From Symbiodinium natans (Eukaryota; Sar; Dinophyceae; Suessiales; Symbiodiniaceae), in assembly GCA_905221605.1 (NCBI GenBank), contig CAJNDS010000335.1:1193930-1257929 (forward strand): a stretch of 64,000 nt of DNA. The letters run 5' to 3'. Below, piece after piece: positions 11,660-21,442 of the stretch (positions are counted from its first letter, which is position 1; the number at the start of each line of letters is the position of its first letter). Both the position numbers and the translations under genes were made by a program. Below the pieces are notes generated by a model, which made no database searches, was not told where the DNA came from, and was given only the letters and a program-made list of their open reading frames with translations.

Positions 11660-12391
11660 AAGAACTCGGTTGCGAAGCCTCGCACCCCACCCCTTGGTCG
11701 AGCGGTTTCGCCACCCCCAGGCCTTGACCAGGATGAGGTTACTGCCTCATCGTCATCACAGTCCACAGAGTTGCGCAGGGCATCGCCCAGCCCTGAGCCC
11801 CCAAGGAGGGGGCCTGAGCAATGCCCAGCCCCACCTACAGAGGGGGGAGCAGCAGAATCCGCTCAGTTGCCAGTCAAACAGGAGACGAAAGAGGAGTCGA
11901 GCTCCCACTCCAGTGATTCCTCCGCAAAGGATGAAGGGCCCCTGCCACCGTGGCCGCTTCAGGAGGCCAGCCTCAAACTCACGGTTGATAGGGTTCGCCG
12001 CAGTAACAACCGTGAGTTTTGGTTGTCAAACCTAGGGCCAACTTTGTGGTTGGATGACTTTCCATCCTTCAAAGGATCAAGCCTCCTGGGCGTAGGGGGG
12101 ACGCGTGCTGTATATATTTCTCCCACATCTGACACCCTGGCTTGGAAAATTGCCCTAAAAGCCGACCCAAGCCATCATGGACTTGAAGAAGCGCTTGGAC
12201 ATAAACTCCCAGGTCTTTGCGCTAGTCGAGCCAGGCTCGTTGGCAAAGGGCAGCTCACTATCCAGGACTTTAAAACACTGGATGTGGAAGTCTTGGAGGT
12301 TGAGCGACTGGAGTTGTTGCCCGACCCGAAAGAAAGCACTGTGACCGTCCTCGCAGACGTCTACATGGGTGTTCAGGGTTTAGGGTTTTAG
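11660..12391 (+). CDS. Gene shard, kinase N-lobe-like, cut at both ends by telomeric tracts
   Basis: The + frame is open for 244 codons from the edge of the C-type tract. It has no ATG start and stops at a TAG formed inside the following G-type tract, so both ends are artificial. About the first 100 residues are Pro/Ser/Glu-rich, like a disordered linker. The rest is globular. The stretch LGVGGTRAVY followed by AWKIAL resembles a glycine-rich loop and the ATP-binding Lys of a protein kinase, and a Glu-containing helix (GLEEALG) follows. No catalytic loop or DFG motif is present, because the piece ends first. The kinase reading is a weak family inference; coding origin is better supported by open length and composition. 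Confidence 0.5.
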   Translation, partial: KNSVAKPRTPPLGRAVSPPPGLDQDEVTASSSSQSTELRRASPSPEPPRRGPEQCPAPPTEGGAAESAQLPVKQETKEESSSHSSDSSAKDEGPLPPWPLQEASLKLTVDRVRRSNNREFWLSNLGPTLWLDDFPSFKGSSLLGVGGTRAVYISPTSDTLAWKIALKADPSHHGLEEALGHKLPGLCASRARLVGKGQLTIQDFKTLDVEVLEVERLELLPDPKESTVTVLADVYMGVQGLGF

Positions 12392-12486
12392 GGTTTTAGG
12401 GTTTTAGGGTTTAGGGTTTAGGGTTTAGGGTTTAGGGTTTAGGGTTTAGGGTTTAGGACCTCACAGACGTGTACCATGGGTGTTTC
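12349..12486. repeat. ~26-bp direct duplication flanking a telomeric tract
   Basis: The 26 bp at 12349-12374 (CCTCGCAGACGTCTACATGG...) recur at 12459-12486 as CCTCACAGACGTGTACCATG... with two substitutions and one extra base, plus a slightly longer end. The 84 bp between are G-type telomeric repeats (12375-12458). This looks like a target duplication or break-repair scar, since diverged. Confidence 0.85.
12375..12458 (+). repeat. G-type telomeric tract
   Basis: Starts with three 8-bp GTTTTAGG variants, then perfect 7-bp units. Confidence 0.95.
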
Positions 12487-12489
12487 CGA

Positions 12490-12554
12490 CAAATAGGGGT
12501 CCGTTTACGGGGATTCTATCCTATTTGGGGCATAACAGGGGCACCCCTATTTTG
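12490..12554. mobile_element. Family K element
   Basis: A short inverted repeat: AAATAGGGGTCC at the left and GGGCACCCCTATTTT at the right. The internal order of words (GGGATTCTA, CCTATTTGGGG) recurs at 45303-45382. Confidence 0.5.
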
Positions 12555-12816
12555 GGAAATGCCTACATGCACTCTGGACCGAATTGGGGAACCAGGAAGG
12601 TCAAAGACGGCCTGTTTTCGCCTAATCCTTGAGGGTTTAGGGTTCAGGGTTTAGGGTTTAGGGGTTAGGGTTTAGGGTTTAGGGTTTAGGATTTAGGTCC
12701 TAGGGTTTAGGGTTTTAGGGTTTCACTCCACTTCAGGCTTAGCACTTGGTGGTCGGAGTTTGTTGAGGGCCCGTGTGTTCATGGACAACTTTGCCCGAAG
12801 CCCCAAACCCGAAGCC

Positions 12817-12870
12817 CTGGGATGTTCACCTGTATACTAACAGTCCGTAGTAGAGATTATGCTTCCATAG
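12817..12870. mobile_element. Family B element, left half only
   Basis: Matches the left half of family B (TGGGATGTTC, then CTAACAGTCC). The right half is missing and a C-type tract begins ~12 bp later. Confidence 0.6.
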
Positions 12871-13150
12871 TTGCCTTACACCCTAAACCCTGAACCCTGA
12901 ACCCTGAACCCTGAACCCTGAACCCTAAACCCTAAACCCTAAACCCTAAACCCTATCCCAGGCAAACCCCTAAGCCCCAAACACCAGGCCCTCAGCGACG
13001 GAGAGCTTGGGCGCCTCAATGCCGCGCGCTGTCACGGGGCTGCAGATGAAGACCCTCTCGGAGGGTCCATTTGTAGTTCGATTGTGGTTTAGGGTTTAGG
13101 GTTTAGGGTTTAGGGTTTAGGGTTTACGAGGGGCTATTTTGGAATTAGGG

Positions 13151-13261
13151 TTGGGATGGTCTTCCTTGTACTAAAAGTCCTTGACAGGGATTAAGTATAG
13201 TACCCCCCCCGATTATAATCCCCATTAAGGACTGTTAGTAAAAGGGGGAAACATCTCAAGG
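13151..13261. mobile_element. Family B element, diverged
   Basis: Left arm TTGGGATGG...AGTCCTTG and right arm AAGGACTGTTAGTAAAAGGG...AACATCTC are inverted copies around a C-rich centre. Confidence 0.7.
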
Positions 13262-13740
13262 AACTGGGGTTTAGAGGGTTTAGGAGTTTGGGGGGTTTAA
13301 ACCCCTTCCTTATTCTTAATGTTTGTTATTTACGGTGCAGAATAGGAATATGCACGTCCTTTTGCCAGCGTTCCTACAAATGATGTACCTGGGAAACCCT
13401 TTAAAAACCAAAAAGGAAAACTGTTAAAACAAAAAAATATATAAGACCCTTTAAGAGCATTAGACAAACCCTATAAACAGATCCCTGTACAACCCTATAT
13501 AAACCCGATAAATACCCCAAACAGCAAACCCCAAAAAGTTGGAACATCCTTATCCTCATACCCCAAAAGGTATACAAAAGGGAATCCCAGCTCTAGTCAT
13601 CCTTGAACCATGTTCCAACTTTCTGGAGTTTACTGTACAAACCCTGCACACCCTCCAGCACTGAGGCTTTTGTGCGCGGTGCCCGCCGCTCTTTTCGTTT
13701 TGCGACCCCTGGGGCTGGGGACTGAGTTGAGGGGCGTAGG
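13262..13740. other. AT-rich unique stretch with a 13-bp inverted repeat
   Basis: No coding frame. AAAGTTGGAACAT at 13535-13547 is perfectly inverted at 13610-13622, suggesting another small element of ~90 bp. The remainder holds scattered CCCTA words. Confidence 0.5.
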
Positions 13741-13927
13741 GGTTTAGGGTTTAGGGAATCCAGGTTTAGGGTTTAGGGTTTAGGGTTTGGGGTTTGCGGT
13801 TTGGGTTCAGGTTTTGGGGGCTTAGAGTCTTAGGGGACTAGGGGTTTCGGGTTTGGGTCCAGCCTTTGTATGAACCAAGCTCCGCCCCCAAAGAAACTAA
13901 GCCCCTCCAATGCTTCAAATAAGACCT

Positions 13928-14040
13928 GCACCCAAAACCCTAAACCCCAAACCCCAAACCCTAAACCCTAACCCTAAACCCTAAACCCCAAACCCCAAAC
14001 CCCAAACCCCAAACCCTAAACCCTAAACCCTAAACCCTAC
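13928..14040 (-). repeat. C-type tract with CCCCAAA blocks
   Basis: Alternating blocks of CCCTAAA and CCCCAAA units. Confidence 0.95.
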
Positions 14041-14216
14041 TTGAGACCCCTCAATCACTGAAACCCACTTCAAGGGCTCCGCGGTTCAAGGGCCCACGAA
14101 GCAAGGGATGGCCTGAACCCTAGGGTTTAGGGTTTAGGGTTTAGGGTTAAGGGTTTAGGGTTTAGGGTTTAGGATTTAAGTGCTTGGTCATAATTTGGTA
14201 TCATTTTTCATGTTTA

Positions 14217-14281
14217 AGGGTACTTAAACCCAATAAGGAATATAAGTCTACATCTTGATCCGGTCCCAACCATGAACTAGT
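14217..14281. repeat. Family H dispersed repeat
   Basis: Shares GGGTACTTAAACC, AATAAGGAAT and CCCAACCATGAACTAG, in the same order, with 23605-23668. Ends are undefined. Confidence 0.6.
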
Positions 14282-14420
14282 AAGGGCAGTTACATTGTTA
14301 CATGGTCCCTGAATATGGGTTTGGGGTTTGGGGTTTAGGGTTTAGGGTTTGGGGTTGGGGTTTGGGGTTTGGGGTTTGGGGTCCTGGGTTTTGGACCACA
14401 AGACTTTAGTTTTTGGATTT

Positions 14421-14490
14421 GGGTTCTTATGATAGCTACTTATACCTAAACAGTATATCCTTTTTTCAGGGTCTACTCCAAAGTAGGGGG
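14421..14490. repeat. Family J dispersed repeat
   Basis: Shares AGCTACTTATACCTAAAC and CAGGGTCTACTCCAAAG with 54858-54924 over ~67 bp. Confidence 0.7.
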
Positions 14491-14518
14491 TACCTTCACC
14501 CCCTTGCCTTCCTTAAAG

Positions 14519-14607
14519 GGTTCGGAAGTATGGGCCCTTGGGTTGTGCAGGGTAGATGAGGGGTATTTGTGGAGTTCCAATTTAAGGACCCTTAAGGGAC
14601 CATGTAA
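14519..14607. mobile_element. Family F element
   Basis: Contains GAAGTATGGGCCCTT and AGGGACCATGTAAC, words shared with 37112, 47486 and 30242. The left part is short. Confidence 0.5.
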
Positions 14608-15118
14608 CTACCCCTTTATATCCAGAAGCCCTACAGCCTACATCCTAAGCACTAAACCCTAAAGGAGTCTCACTGTTCTAAGGGGGTCTAGGGTTTAGGG
14701 TGTTTTGGGGTTCGGGGTTTATGGGTTTCCTTGAAAACCTCAAAAAACCCCTAAACATTGTGGCCACATACCCTATACTTCTAAAGAACAACCAACTTGT
14801 GTGTCCCATGAAGCTTCCCAAACAACTCCTACCTCAATCCCCGCAAGAGTTGCCACCAGAAAACAGAAAACAGGCCTTACCTTTGTTAAAGGATTCCCAA
14901 ATCCCAAAACCCTAAACCCTAAACTCTAAACCCTAGACCCTAAACCCTAAACCCTAGGGTTTATAAACCCTAAAACCCTAAGCATGCAACAACAACGAGA
15001 CAGGCTTGCCTTCACCTGGGGTCGGACGGCAAGCTTGCAGGCTTTAGGGTTTAGGGTTTAGGGTTTAGGCTTTAGGGTTTAGGGCCACTCGTTGGTTTCT
15101 TCCGGGGTTGCAGGTCTA

Positions 15119-15371
15119 GGGAATGAGTGTGTACTAGGGCCCCAGAGTCGGCCCTTTCGTCCCTTTCAGTAGGGTTGGGACTGCCCTTAAAGCACCCCTT
15201 TAAACTCTAGGATGCCCAGTAGTACCCTTATTCCCTTTTTGGGGGGTTTAGGTTCCCTTATAAACCCCTTGAAGCAAAAAAGGGCACCCTTTTTCAGCCT
15301 AGGTTACTGGGCAGCCTAGACTAAGCTTTAAACCCAAAAACAGTGCACCCGTTTTGTTTTCCTAGGTTACT
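15119..15371. mobile_element. Family I dispersed element
   Basis: Shares word order with 15484, 27249 and 39092 (and more weakly 34590): an opening like CCCAGAGTCGG, then GGGTTCCCTTATA, AAAGGGCACCC and CCTAGGTTACT near the right. Blocks with TACTGGGC recur inverted, which fits an inverted-repeat element possibly present in two overlapping copies. Confidence 0.5.
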
Positions 15372-15483
15372 CTTGGTCGAGTTGAGGGTCTAGGGTCAGG
15401 AGTTTAGGTTCTTGGGGTTTAGGGTTTAGGGTTTAGGGCTTAGGGTTTAGGGTTTAGGGTTTCCAGGTTTCCGGGTTTCGTGG

Positions 15484-15606
15484 TTGCATAGACTTGGCAG
15501 CCCAGTGGTACCCTTTGCTCTCTCTTTTTTTGGTTCTGGGTTCCCTTATACAGCAACCAACCCCCAAAAAGGGTGCCCTTCTGTTATAAACTGGTTACTG
15601 GGCTAC
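15484..15606. mobile_element. Family I element
   Basis: GCAGCCCAGTGGTACCCTTT at the left is inverted relative to AAAGGGTGCCC...GGTTACTGGGC at the right, with ~90 bp between. No coding frame. Confidence 0.6.
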
Positions 15607-15901
15607 GACGTTGCTGAGGACCCTGAAGCCCAAAACCACCCAAACCCTGGACCAAACCCACAAGCCAAGAAGCTCGAAAGCCCTAAACCCCAAACCCTAA
15701 ACGTTGGATGTTGGGTTTGAAGCGCTTGCACGGCCTGCGGAATTTGCACAGAAGGAGCTAGGATGATTGGGTTTGCACCCAGACACTTTGGGGTTTCCCC
15801 AACCCTAAACCCTAAACCACGAAGCCAGGGCTGGGAGTTTAGGGTTTCGAGTTTCTTCTCAGCTTCGTGTGCTTTCAACTTTTGGAACCCGGAAGGCCTA
15901 C

Positions 15902-15987
15902 TTAGGGTTTAGGGTTTAGGGTTTAGGGTTTAGGGTTTAGGGTTTAGGGTTTAGGGTTTAGGGTTTAGGGTTTAGGGTTTAGGGTTA
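15902..15987 (+). repeat. G-type telomeric tract, ~12 units
   Basis: Perfect TTTAGGG run. Confidence 0.95.
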
Positions 15988-16247
15988 AACTCTAGGGTTT
16001 AGGGTGTTGGTATATTCTTGGGCCGTAAAGGGGTTCCTATATGGGTGGTTGTCAAAATATGGTCCCTTTTTGGATCCCTGTGATAATACGGCACCTAATA
16101 TTCAGGGTACCGCAAAAGACAAAGGGATCATAGTTTTGACAGCCGCCCACTTAGTAGCTGAAGGGGTAGACTTTAGACACGGGATTATGGTTCAGGTTTT
16201 TGTGGTCTGGCGTTTTGGGTTCTAGGGTTGAGCCCTTTGTGGGGTCC

Positions 16248-16360
16248 TGTAGGCTTAGCAGATGAATGGGTAGACTGAACACTTTTTGGATACTATAATC
16301 CCCCCTAGAACTGAAAGTGTACACTTTTTGGGGCTTATGAACTCAGCAACTAGGCCTACA
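16248..16360. mobile_element. Family C element
   Basis: Left arm TGTAGGCTTAGCAGATGAAT; right arm ACTCAGCAACTAGGCCTACA is its approximate reverse complement. Internal AACTGAAAGTGTACACTTTT is shared with 32970 and 55041. Confidence 0.75.
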
Positions 16361-17040
16361 AGTCCTAAACCCTGCGCCCTGTAAAACCCTAGAAGTGGCG
16401 GTTTAGGGTTAGGGTTTCGGGTTGTGGGTTTTGGGCTTCGAGCTTTAGAGCTTAGCCCTTTTTTGGGGTCGTTTTGTTATAAGATGGCCGTACTTATTTG
16501 GGGTAGCCGACCCCATCCCTTCGCGCACAAAAAGCCCCAAAACCCTAAGCCTTCAAGCCCCGAACCCCCATTTCCCCAACAAAATACCCGGATGCCATCC
16601 CAATGTCCCCACAACACTGCATTTGATACTACCACTGTGCTATAGCATGCCATCATGATGTATGGGAATGTGTAATGATGTTATGGTGATGAAGACTTCA
16701 ATGCGAGGGGCAGGGATTACAGGGGGGTTGAGCTGGATTCTGGGCATTCAGAAAGCCCCCTAACCCTACACCCTAAACCCCAATACCCGCAAATGGAAAG
16801 TTCCTTGAACCTCTTCAGTAATCTAGTCAAGAATAGAGTTTAGCCTTTCAGCGTTCCGTAAATGACATTGCATTTGTTTAGGGTTTTTGTGGTTGAAGCA
16901 GACTCCCTAAATAAGAGATAATGGGGGTCTCTGGGTGCAACCGCTGCTTCTGAAGGATCACGCGCATGTGCCAAGCCGAGTGGCACGGGAGGCGGAGAAG
17001 GACATTGTTGCGGTCTCAGAATTGCGCAAGTGAAGCGGTG
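16361..17040. other. Unique stretch with sparse telomeric words
   Basis: No supported gene. Short C-type remnants occur near 16370 and 16760. A 73-codon frame at 16424-16645 starts in telomere-like sequence and is Pro-rich, and I regard it as chance. Confidence 0.5.
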
Positions 17041-17121
17041 TAGGGTTTAGGGTTTAGGGTTTATAACTATAGCAGCCTAGAAGCCCTCAAAACCTTGGGT
17101 CCTACAGTAACCCTGCCCTAG

Positions 17122-17333
17122 TGGGAGGTTCACGGTACAGATGGCCCAATGATAAGTGTACTCCTAACACACGTATAAGCCCCTTAAGCACCCTAACGTG
17201 GATAAGTGCAGTTGTAGTTCCCTATACCCCAAACCCTAAACCCCAAACCTTAGAAGCCCTAAAGCCCTAAACCTTAAAAGCCCTGAGCCCGGAAGGGGAG
17301 GCAAAAGGGGCAGTAAGCTGCATGAACCTCCAA
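17122..17333. mobile_element. Family E element interrupted by a telomeric tract
   Basis: The left part (17122-17220) matches family E (GGGAGGTTCACGGTAC, then TATAAGCCCCTTAAG). The right terminus CATGAACCTCCAAG sits at 17320-17333. Between them lies a C-type tract (17224-17290) and ~30 bp of unique DNA. Confidence 0.5.
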
Positions 17334-17356
17334 GTACGCAACGTAAACACGAGGCA

Positions 17357-17543
17357 CCCAGTGACTCCAAAACCCCTTAATTAAGGAATATACCTTAAAT
17401 CATATTGGGATTCCCATTATGATTTAAGGGACATTCCTTATTTAAGGGACATTCCTTAATTAAGGATATACCTTAAATCATATTGGGGTTCCCATTATGA
17501 TTTAAGGGACATTCCTTAATTGAGGGGTTTTGGAGTCTCTGGG
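17357..17543. mobile_element. Palindromic MITE with duplicated core
   Basis: Termini are inverted: CCCAGTGACTCCAAAACCCC at the left and its near-perfect reverse complement ending TCTGGG at the right. Inside, a ~65-bp AT-rich block (CCTTAATTAAGG..ACCTTAAATCATATTGG...) is present twice, at ~17375 and ~17456. Each block is itself palindromic. Confidence 0.8.
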
Positions 17544-17613
17544 AAAAACCCGGCGCAGATGCCGAGGTCGTGTCCCGACAGGTTCCGCTGATCCCTCGGC
17601 CGAAGAAAGGCCT

Positions 17614-17690
17614 GGGGTTTAGGGTTTAGGGTTTAGGGTTTAGGGTTTAGGGTTTAGGGTCTAGGGTCTAGGGTCTAGGGTCTAGGGTTT
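17614..17690 (+). repeat. G-type tract switching to TCTAGGG
   Basis: TTTAGGG units, then about five TCTAGGG units from ~17658. Confidence 0.95.
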
Positions 17691-17984
17691 GAACCTCGAG
17701 CCCTAGACTCTAAACCCCCTAAAAACCCTGTGAACTACCTAGCGACCCCCCATATTATGGGACCTTGGGGGTGATTCAGGGCTTCAGGTCAAGGATGTAC
17801 CCCTATGGCCCCTATATTCCCTTAAAGGATCCTTTAAAAAGGGTCCCCAAACCCAAGGGTACAACTTTAGGGGAGCAAGGTAGAATCCCATGACGAGGTT
17901 TAGGGTTCTGGTGCTACTTTGTATCGTTTGTTTTGCGTGTGAGGCTTTAGAGTTCAGGGCTGGGGGTCCTCTGGGCCTGAGCCC

Positions 17985-18600
17985 TAAAACCCAAAAGCCC
18001 CAAAACCATAAACCCCTAAAACCCTAAAGCCCCAAAACCCTAAACCCTTCAACCCGAAACCCTAAAACCCTAAACCCGAAAACCCTAAGGCCCTAAAACC
18101 CGAAAACTCTTAACCCTTAAACCCTTTTAGCCCATATTTTCGGACATGGTTGGAGCCCTAAATCCGAAACCCTAAACCCTACACCGGCCCTAACACCCTA
18201 AAACTCTAAACCCTAAACCCGAAACCCTAAACCCTACCCCAGGCCCGAAACCGTAACTTCCTAAAACTCTTAACCCTTATTAGCCCTTATTTTCGGACAT
18301 GTTTGGAGCCTAAATCCTACACCCTACACCCTAAACCCTAAACCCTATACCATGTAAACCTTAAGCCCTAATCCTTGTAAACCCTAAGCCTTGAACCTTA
18401 AACCCTATTTCCCAAACCCTAAACCCTAAACCCTAAACCCTGAAGCCCTAAGCCCTAAACCCTAAACCCTAAACCTTAAAAGCCCTAAAGCCCTAAAGCC
18501 CTAAAGCCCTAAAGCCCTAAAGCCCTAAAGCCCTAAAGCCCTAAAGCCCTAAAGCCCTAACCCTTAAAAGCCCTCAACCCTGAAGGGGGCAAAAGGGTGG
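17985..18600 (-). repeat. Long degenerate C-type region with an 8-bp variant array
   Basis: Irregular CCCTAAA, CCCGAAA and CCCTACA words. It includes a duplicated stretch (TTAGCCC..TATTTTCGGACATG near 18127 and 18283), and at 18483-18560 about ten perfect 8-bp CCCTAAAG units. Confidence 0.9.
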
Positions 18601-18679
18601 GGGGGAAAGGGTGGAGGGTCGCTTGCAGGCCCCAAGCCTATAGTGGAGGTGCCCTACTATGAGCAGCTGGTGCCTCAGA

Positions 18680-19440
18680 GGGTTTAGGGTTTAGGGATTA
18701 GGGTTTAGGGTTTAGAGTTTAGGGTTTAGGGTTTTGGGTTTAGGGTTTAAGGTTTAGGGTCCAGTGTTTCGGGTTTAGGGTTTGGGGCCTAAGGTTTAGG
18801 GTTCAGGGCTCAGGGCCCAGGGTTGGAGGAGGCTCACCAACCTGAGCTTATGAGCCAACTTGCATTCATGAGTATCCCTCCTGGGCCCGGTTTAGGGATT
18901 AGGGTTTAGGGATTAGGGTTTAGGGTTCAGGGTTTAGGGTTTAGGGATTAGGCCTGGACCCTGCATACTATATCTGTCTCCCAAGTACCTACTCAACCCT
19001 GCGGTAGGATCTCGCGACGCCCCGGAAACTAAGCCCTACACCCTGCAAGCCCCAAGCCCCGACAATCCCCTAAAGGTTTCGGGTCTAGGGCTTCCAAGGG
19101 TTTAGGTTTTTGTTTAGGTTGTAGGGTTTCGAATTTAGATTTTTTTTGGGATGTCATTGTTTCTTTCTGGAATGTTTAGGTCTTTTTAGGGCTTTTTAGG
19201 TTTAGGGTTTAGGGTTTCGGGTTTAGGGTTTAGGGTTTAGGGTTTAGGGTTAGGCGCAACCGCTGGAGGCCCCATGTCCCGGATGGGGCGGAGCGCCGCC
19301 CGGGCCCAGTTCGGCCCGCGGCCCGGCGTTGGGGGCTCTTAGAGGGCTTTTACCGAGGCCTGAAAGGGTTTCGGGTTTAGGGTTTCGGGTTTAGGGTTTC
19401 GGGTTTAGGGTTTAGGGTTTGGGGTTTAGGGTTTAGGTTT
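18680..19440 (+). repeat. G-type tracts with short unique spacers
   Basis: G-type tracts at 18680-18820, 18890-18952, 19198-19252 and 19365-19440 are separated by unique spacers of ~70-245 bp. The spacer 18960-19195 and the GC-rich piece 19255-19360 have no recognised gene. Confidence 0.8.
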
Positions 19441-19502
19441 TTCGGGTTCGGGGCTCATCGGGATTTTGGGAGCCCTGCAACCAGAATCTCTAAACCCTAA
19501 AT

Positions 19503-19535
19503 GCTATATATATATGTATTTATTTATTTATATTT
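19503..19535. repeat. TA/TTTA microsatellite
   Basis: TATATATATA followed by TTTA units. It lies inside a minus-strand 60-codon frame that I do not regard as a gene. Confidence 0.85.
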
Positions 19536-19759
19536 GTGCTTCTGCAAAACCTTCGAGAGCCCTGGATCCCAACAGGGTTTAGGGCTTACAGGGCGTTTGA
19601 GGGCTTGTGTTGCTTGAGCCTTGCAGAGCCTGTGCCCCTTCAGCTTGGAAACCCGACTTTCCGCAGCAAAACATAGAAGGCTTTTCAAGCCCCAAACTCT
19701 AGCCACCCCGCACCCTAAGCCCTGTAAACCCCAAAGGCCTAAACCCGACCCCTAAACAC

Positions 19760-20093
19760 TAACCCCCAAACCCTAAACCCTAAACCCTAAACCCTAACCC
19801 TTAACTCTTAACCCTTAACCCTTAACCCCTAACCCCAAACCCTAAACCCTAAACCCTAACCCTAAACCCTAAACCCTAACCCCAAACCCCTAACCCCAAA
19901 CCCTAAACCCTCAACCCTCAACCCTCAACCGCACCCTCCACCCGACAGGCTTAAAACCTTCTTAGCCCTAAACCCTAAACCCTAAACCCTAAACCCTAAA
20001 CCCTAAACCCTAAACCCTAAACCCTAAACCCTAAACCCTAAACCCTAAACCCTAAACCCTAAGCCCTAAACCCTAAACCCTAAACCCAAGGGG
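19760..20093 (-). repeat. Long C-type tract with variant blocks
   Basis: Contains CCCTTAA, CCCCAAA and CCCTCAA blocks, then ~16 near-perfect CCCTAAA units from 19975. Confidence 0.95.
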
Positions 20094-20163
20094 CCTCGTC
20101 TTGCGGAAGTCCCTCCTGGCCCGGGGACCCAGACTGCTCTTAGAGTCCCCACAGGCCCCAGCT

Positions 20164-20300
20164 TGGGGTTTAGGGTTTAGGGTTTAGGGCTAGGGTTTAG
20201 GGTTCAGGGTTCAGGGTTCAGGGTTCAGGGTTTAGGGTTTAGGGTTTAGGGTTTAGGGTTTAGGGCTTAGGGTTTAGGGTTTAGAGTTTGGTTTAGGGCT
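20164..20300 (+). repeat. G-type tract with TTCAGGG block
   Basis: TTTAGGG with an internal run of TTCAGGG. Confidence 0.95.
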
Positions 20301-20369
20301 TCGGGCTAAGGGAGCCCCTGACCAAGGCCCTAGCAGAAGGAAGCCCCCTGAAGGGCGCGCAAAAGACAC

Positions 20370-20432
20370 TCTAACCCTAAACCCTAAACCCTAAACCCTA
20401 AACCCTAAACCCTAAACCCTAAACCCTAAACC
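20370..20432 (-). repeat. C-type telomeric tract
   Basis: Perfect CCCTAAA run. Confidence 0.95.
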
Positions 20433-20521
20433 ACTCATTGTGCATGGATGTAGAACCACTTAGTGTCTCGAGACTTGATAGGCCACCTCACCCCTCCCAA
20501 AGAAAAAAACTCCAACATGGA

Positions 20522-20553
<32 letters not shown>

Positions 20554-21085
20554 TTATAGCTACATATATAAATATATATCTAAGTGAAATGTTCAGTTTG
20601 CCGATCAACCCTTATCTGCTTGCCAGGCCCGTAAACTCCGAAGACCCGCAAGCCCTGAACCCCCAAAAACCCTTCACAACCACCCAAAAGGCTCTCAGAA
20701 CCCTCAAAATCCTCAAAAACCTCAAAAACCCTCACCCCGCCCCAAAAAGCCCATTTAAGTCCCCAGAATTCAAAAAGCCTTCAAACCCCCCTCAAAAACC
20801 TTCACCCCCCCCCCCCTCCCCCCCAAAAGAAAAAAAGATAACCGCAAACCATAACTTGACTTTCCCAGGACACGCTGAAAGCGGGCGTCGATGACACACA
20901 GCGCGGCGGGCTCAAGGGCCGATACGCCGTAGAGGTGCCGCAGGGGACGTTTAGGGTTCCTCGATTCAGCCTGTAGTTCACCGCAGAGTCGTTTAAGCGA
21001 GGGGTTTATAGCCATAATACACAAATTAATGGGGTGGGGGGAGGCAAGCCATGATGCTGCCATTGTTCCTGAGCCCCAAATCCTC
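20433..21085. other. Unique stretch with TA microsatellite and poly-C
   Basis: A TA run lies at 20521-20580 and a C-rich run followed by A-rich sequence at 20804-20838. A 143-codon + frame at 20463-20894 runs through the TA and Pro/Lys-rich repeats. Its composition is that of repeats, so it is not called a gene. Confidence 0.6.
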
Positions 21086-21335
21086 CTAAACCCTAAACCC
21101 TAAACCCTAAACCCTAAACCCTAAACATCCTGGAAGGTGCAGGAGCATCTGGATGCCCGCAAATGGCTGGTGGCTCAAGGCAGATCGGCTTGATGCTGAA
21201 GTGGGCGTTCAGGGTTTAGCTCGGGACCCTAAACCCTATACCCTGAACCCTAAACCCTAAACCCTAAACCCTAAACCCTAAACCCTAAACCCTAAACCCT
21301 AAACCCTAAACCTGAACCCTAAACCCTAAGCCCTA
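21086..21335 (-). repeat. Two C-type tracts around ~110 bp of unique DNA
   Basis: CCCTAAA runs at 21086-21125 and 21228-21335, the second with CCCTGAA and CCTAAGC variants. Confidence 0.9.
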
Positions 21336-21337
21336 AA

Positions 21338-21442
21338 CCTTGGGATGTTCCCCCTTATACTAACAGTCCTTAGTAGGGATTATCATAGGGGGCACTATAA
21401 TACCGAAAAATGACTGTTCGCTTCAGGGGGAACATCGCAAGG
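21338..21442. mobile_element. Family B element, best-preserved copy
   Basis: CCTTGGGATGTTCCCCCTTA at the left is inverted as GGGGGAACATCGCAAGG at the right. ACTAACAGTCCTTAGTAGGG follows the left terminus. It is ~105 bp with no coding capacity, and sits between a C-type tract and TTTAGGGG. Confidence 0.85.

Noticed and set aside
20463-20894. + strand 143-codon protein
   Set aside because: The frame crosses a TA microsatellite (Tyr-Ile repeats) and C/A-rich low-complexity DNA.
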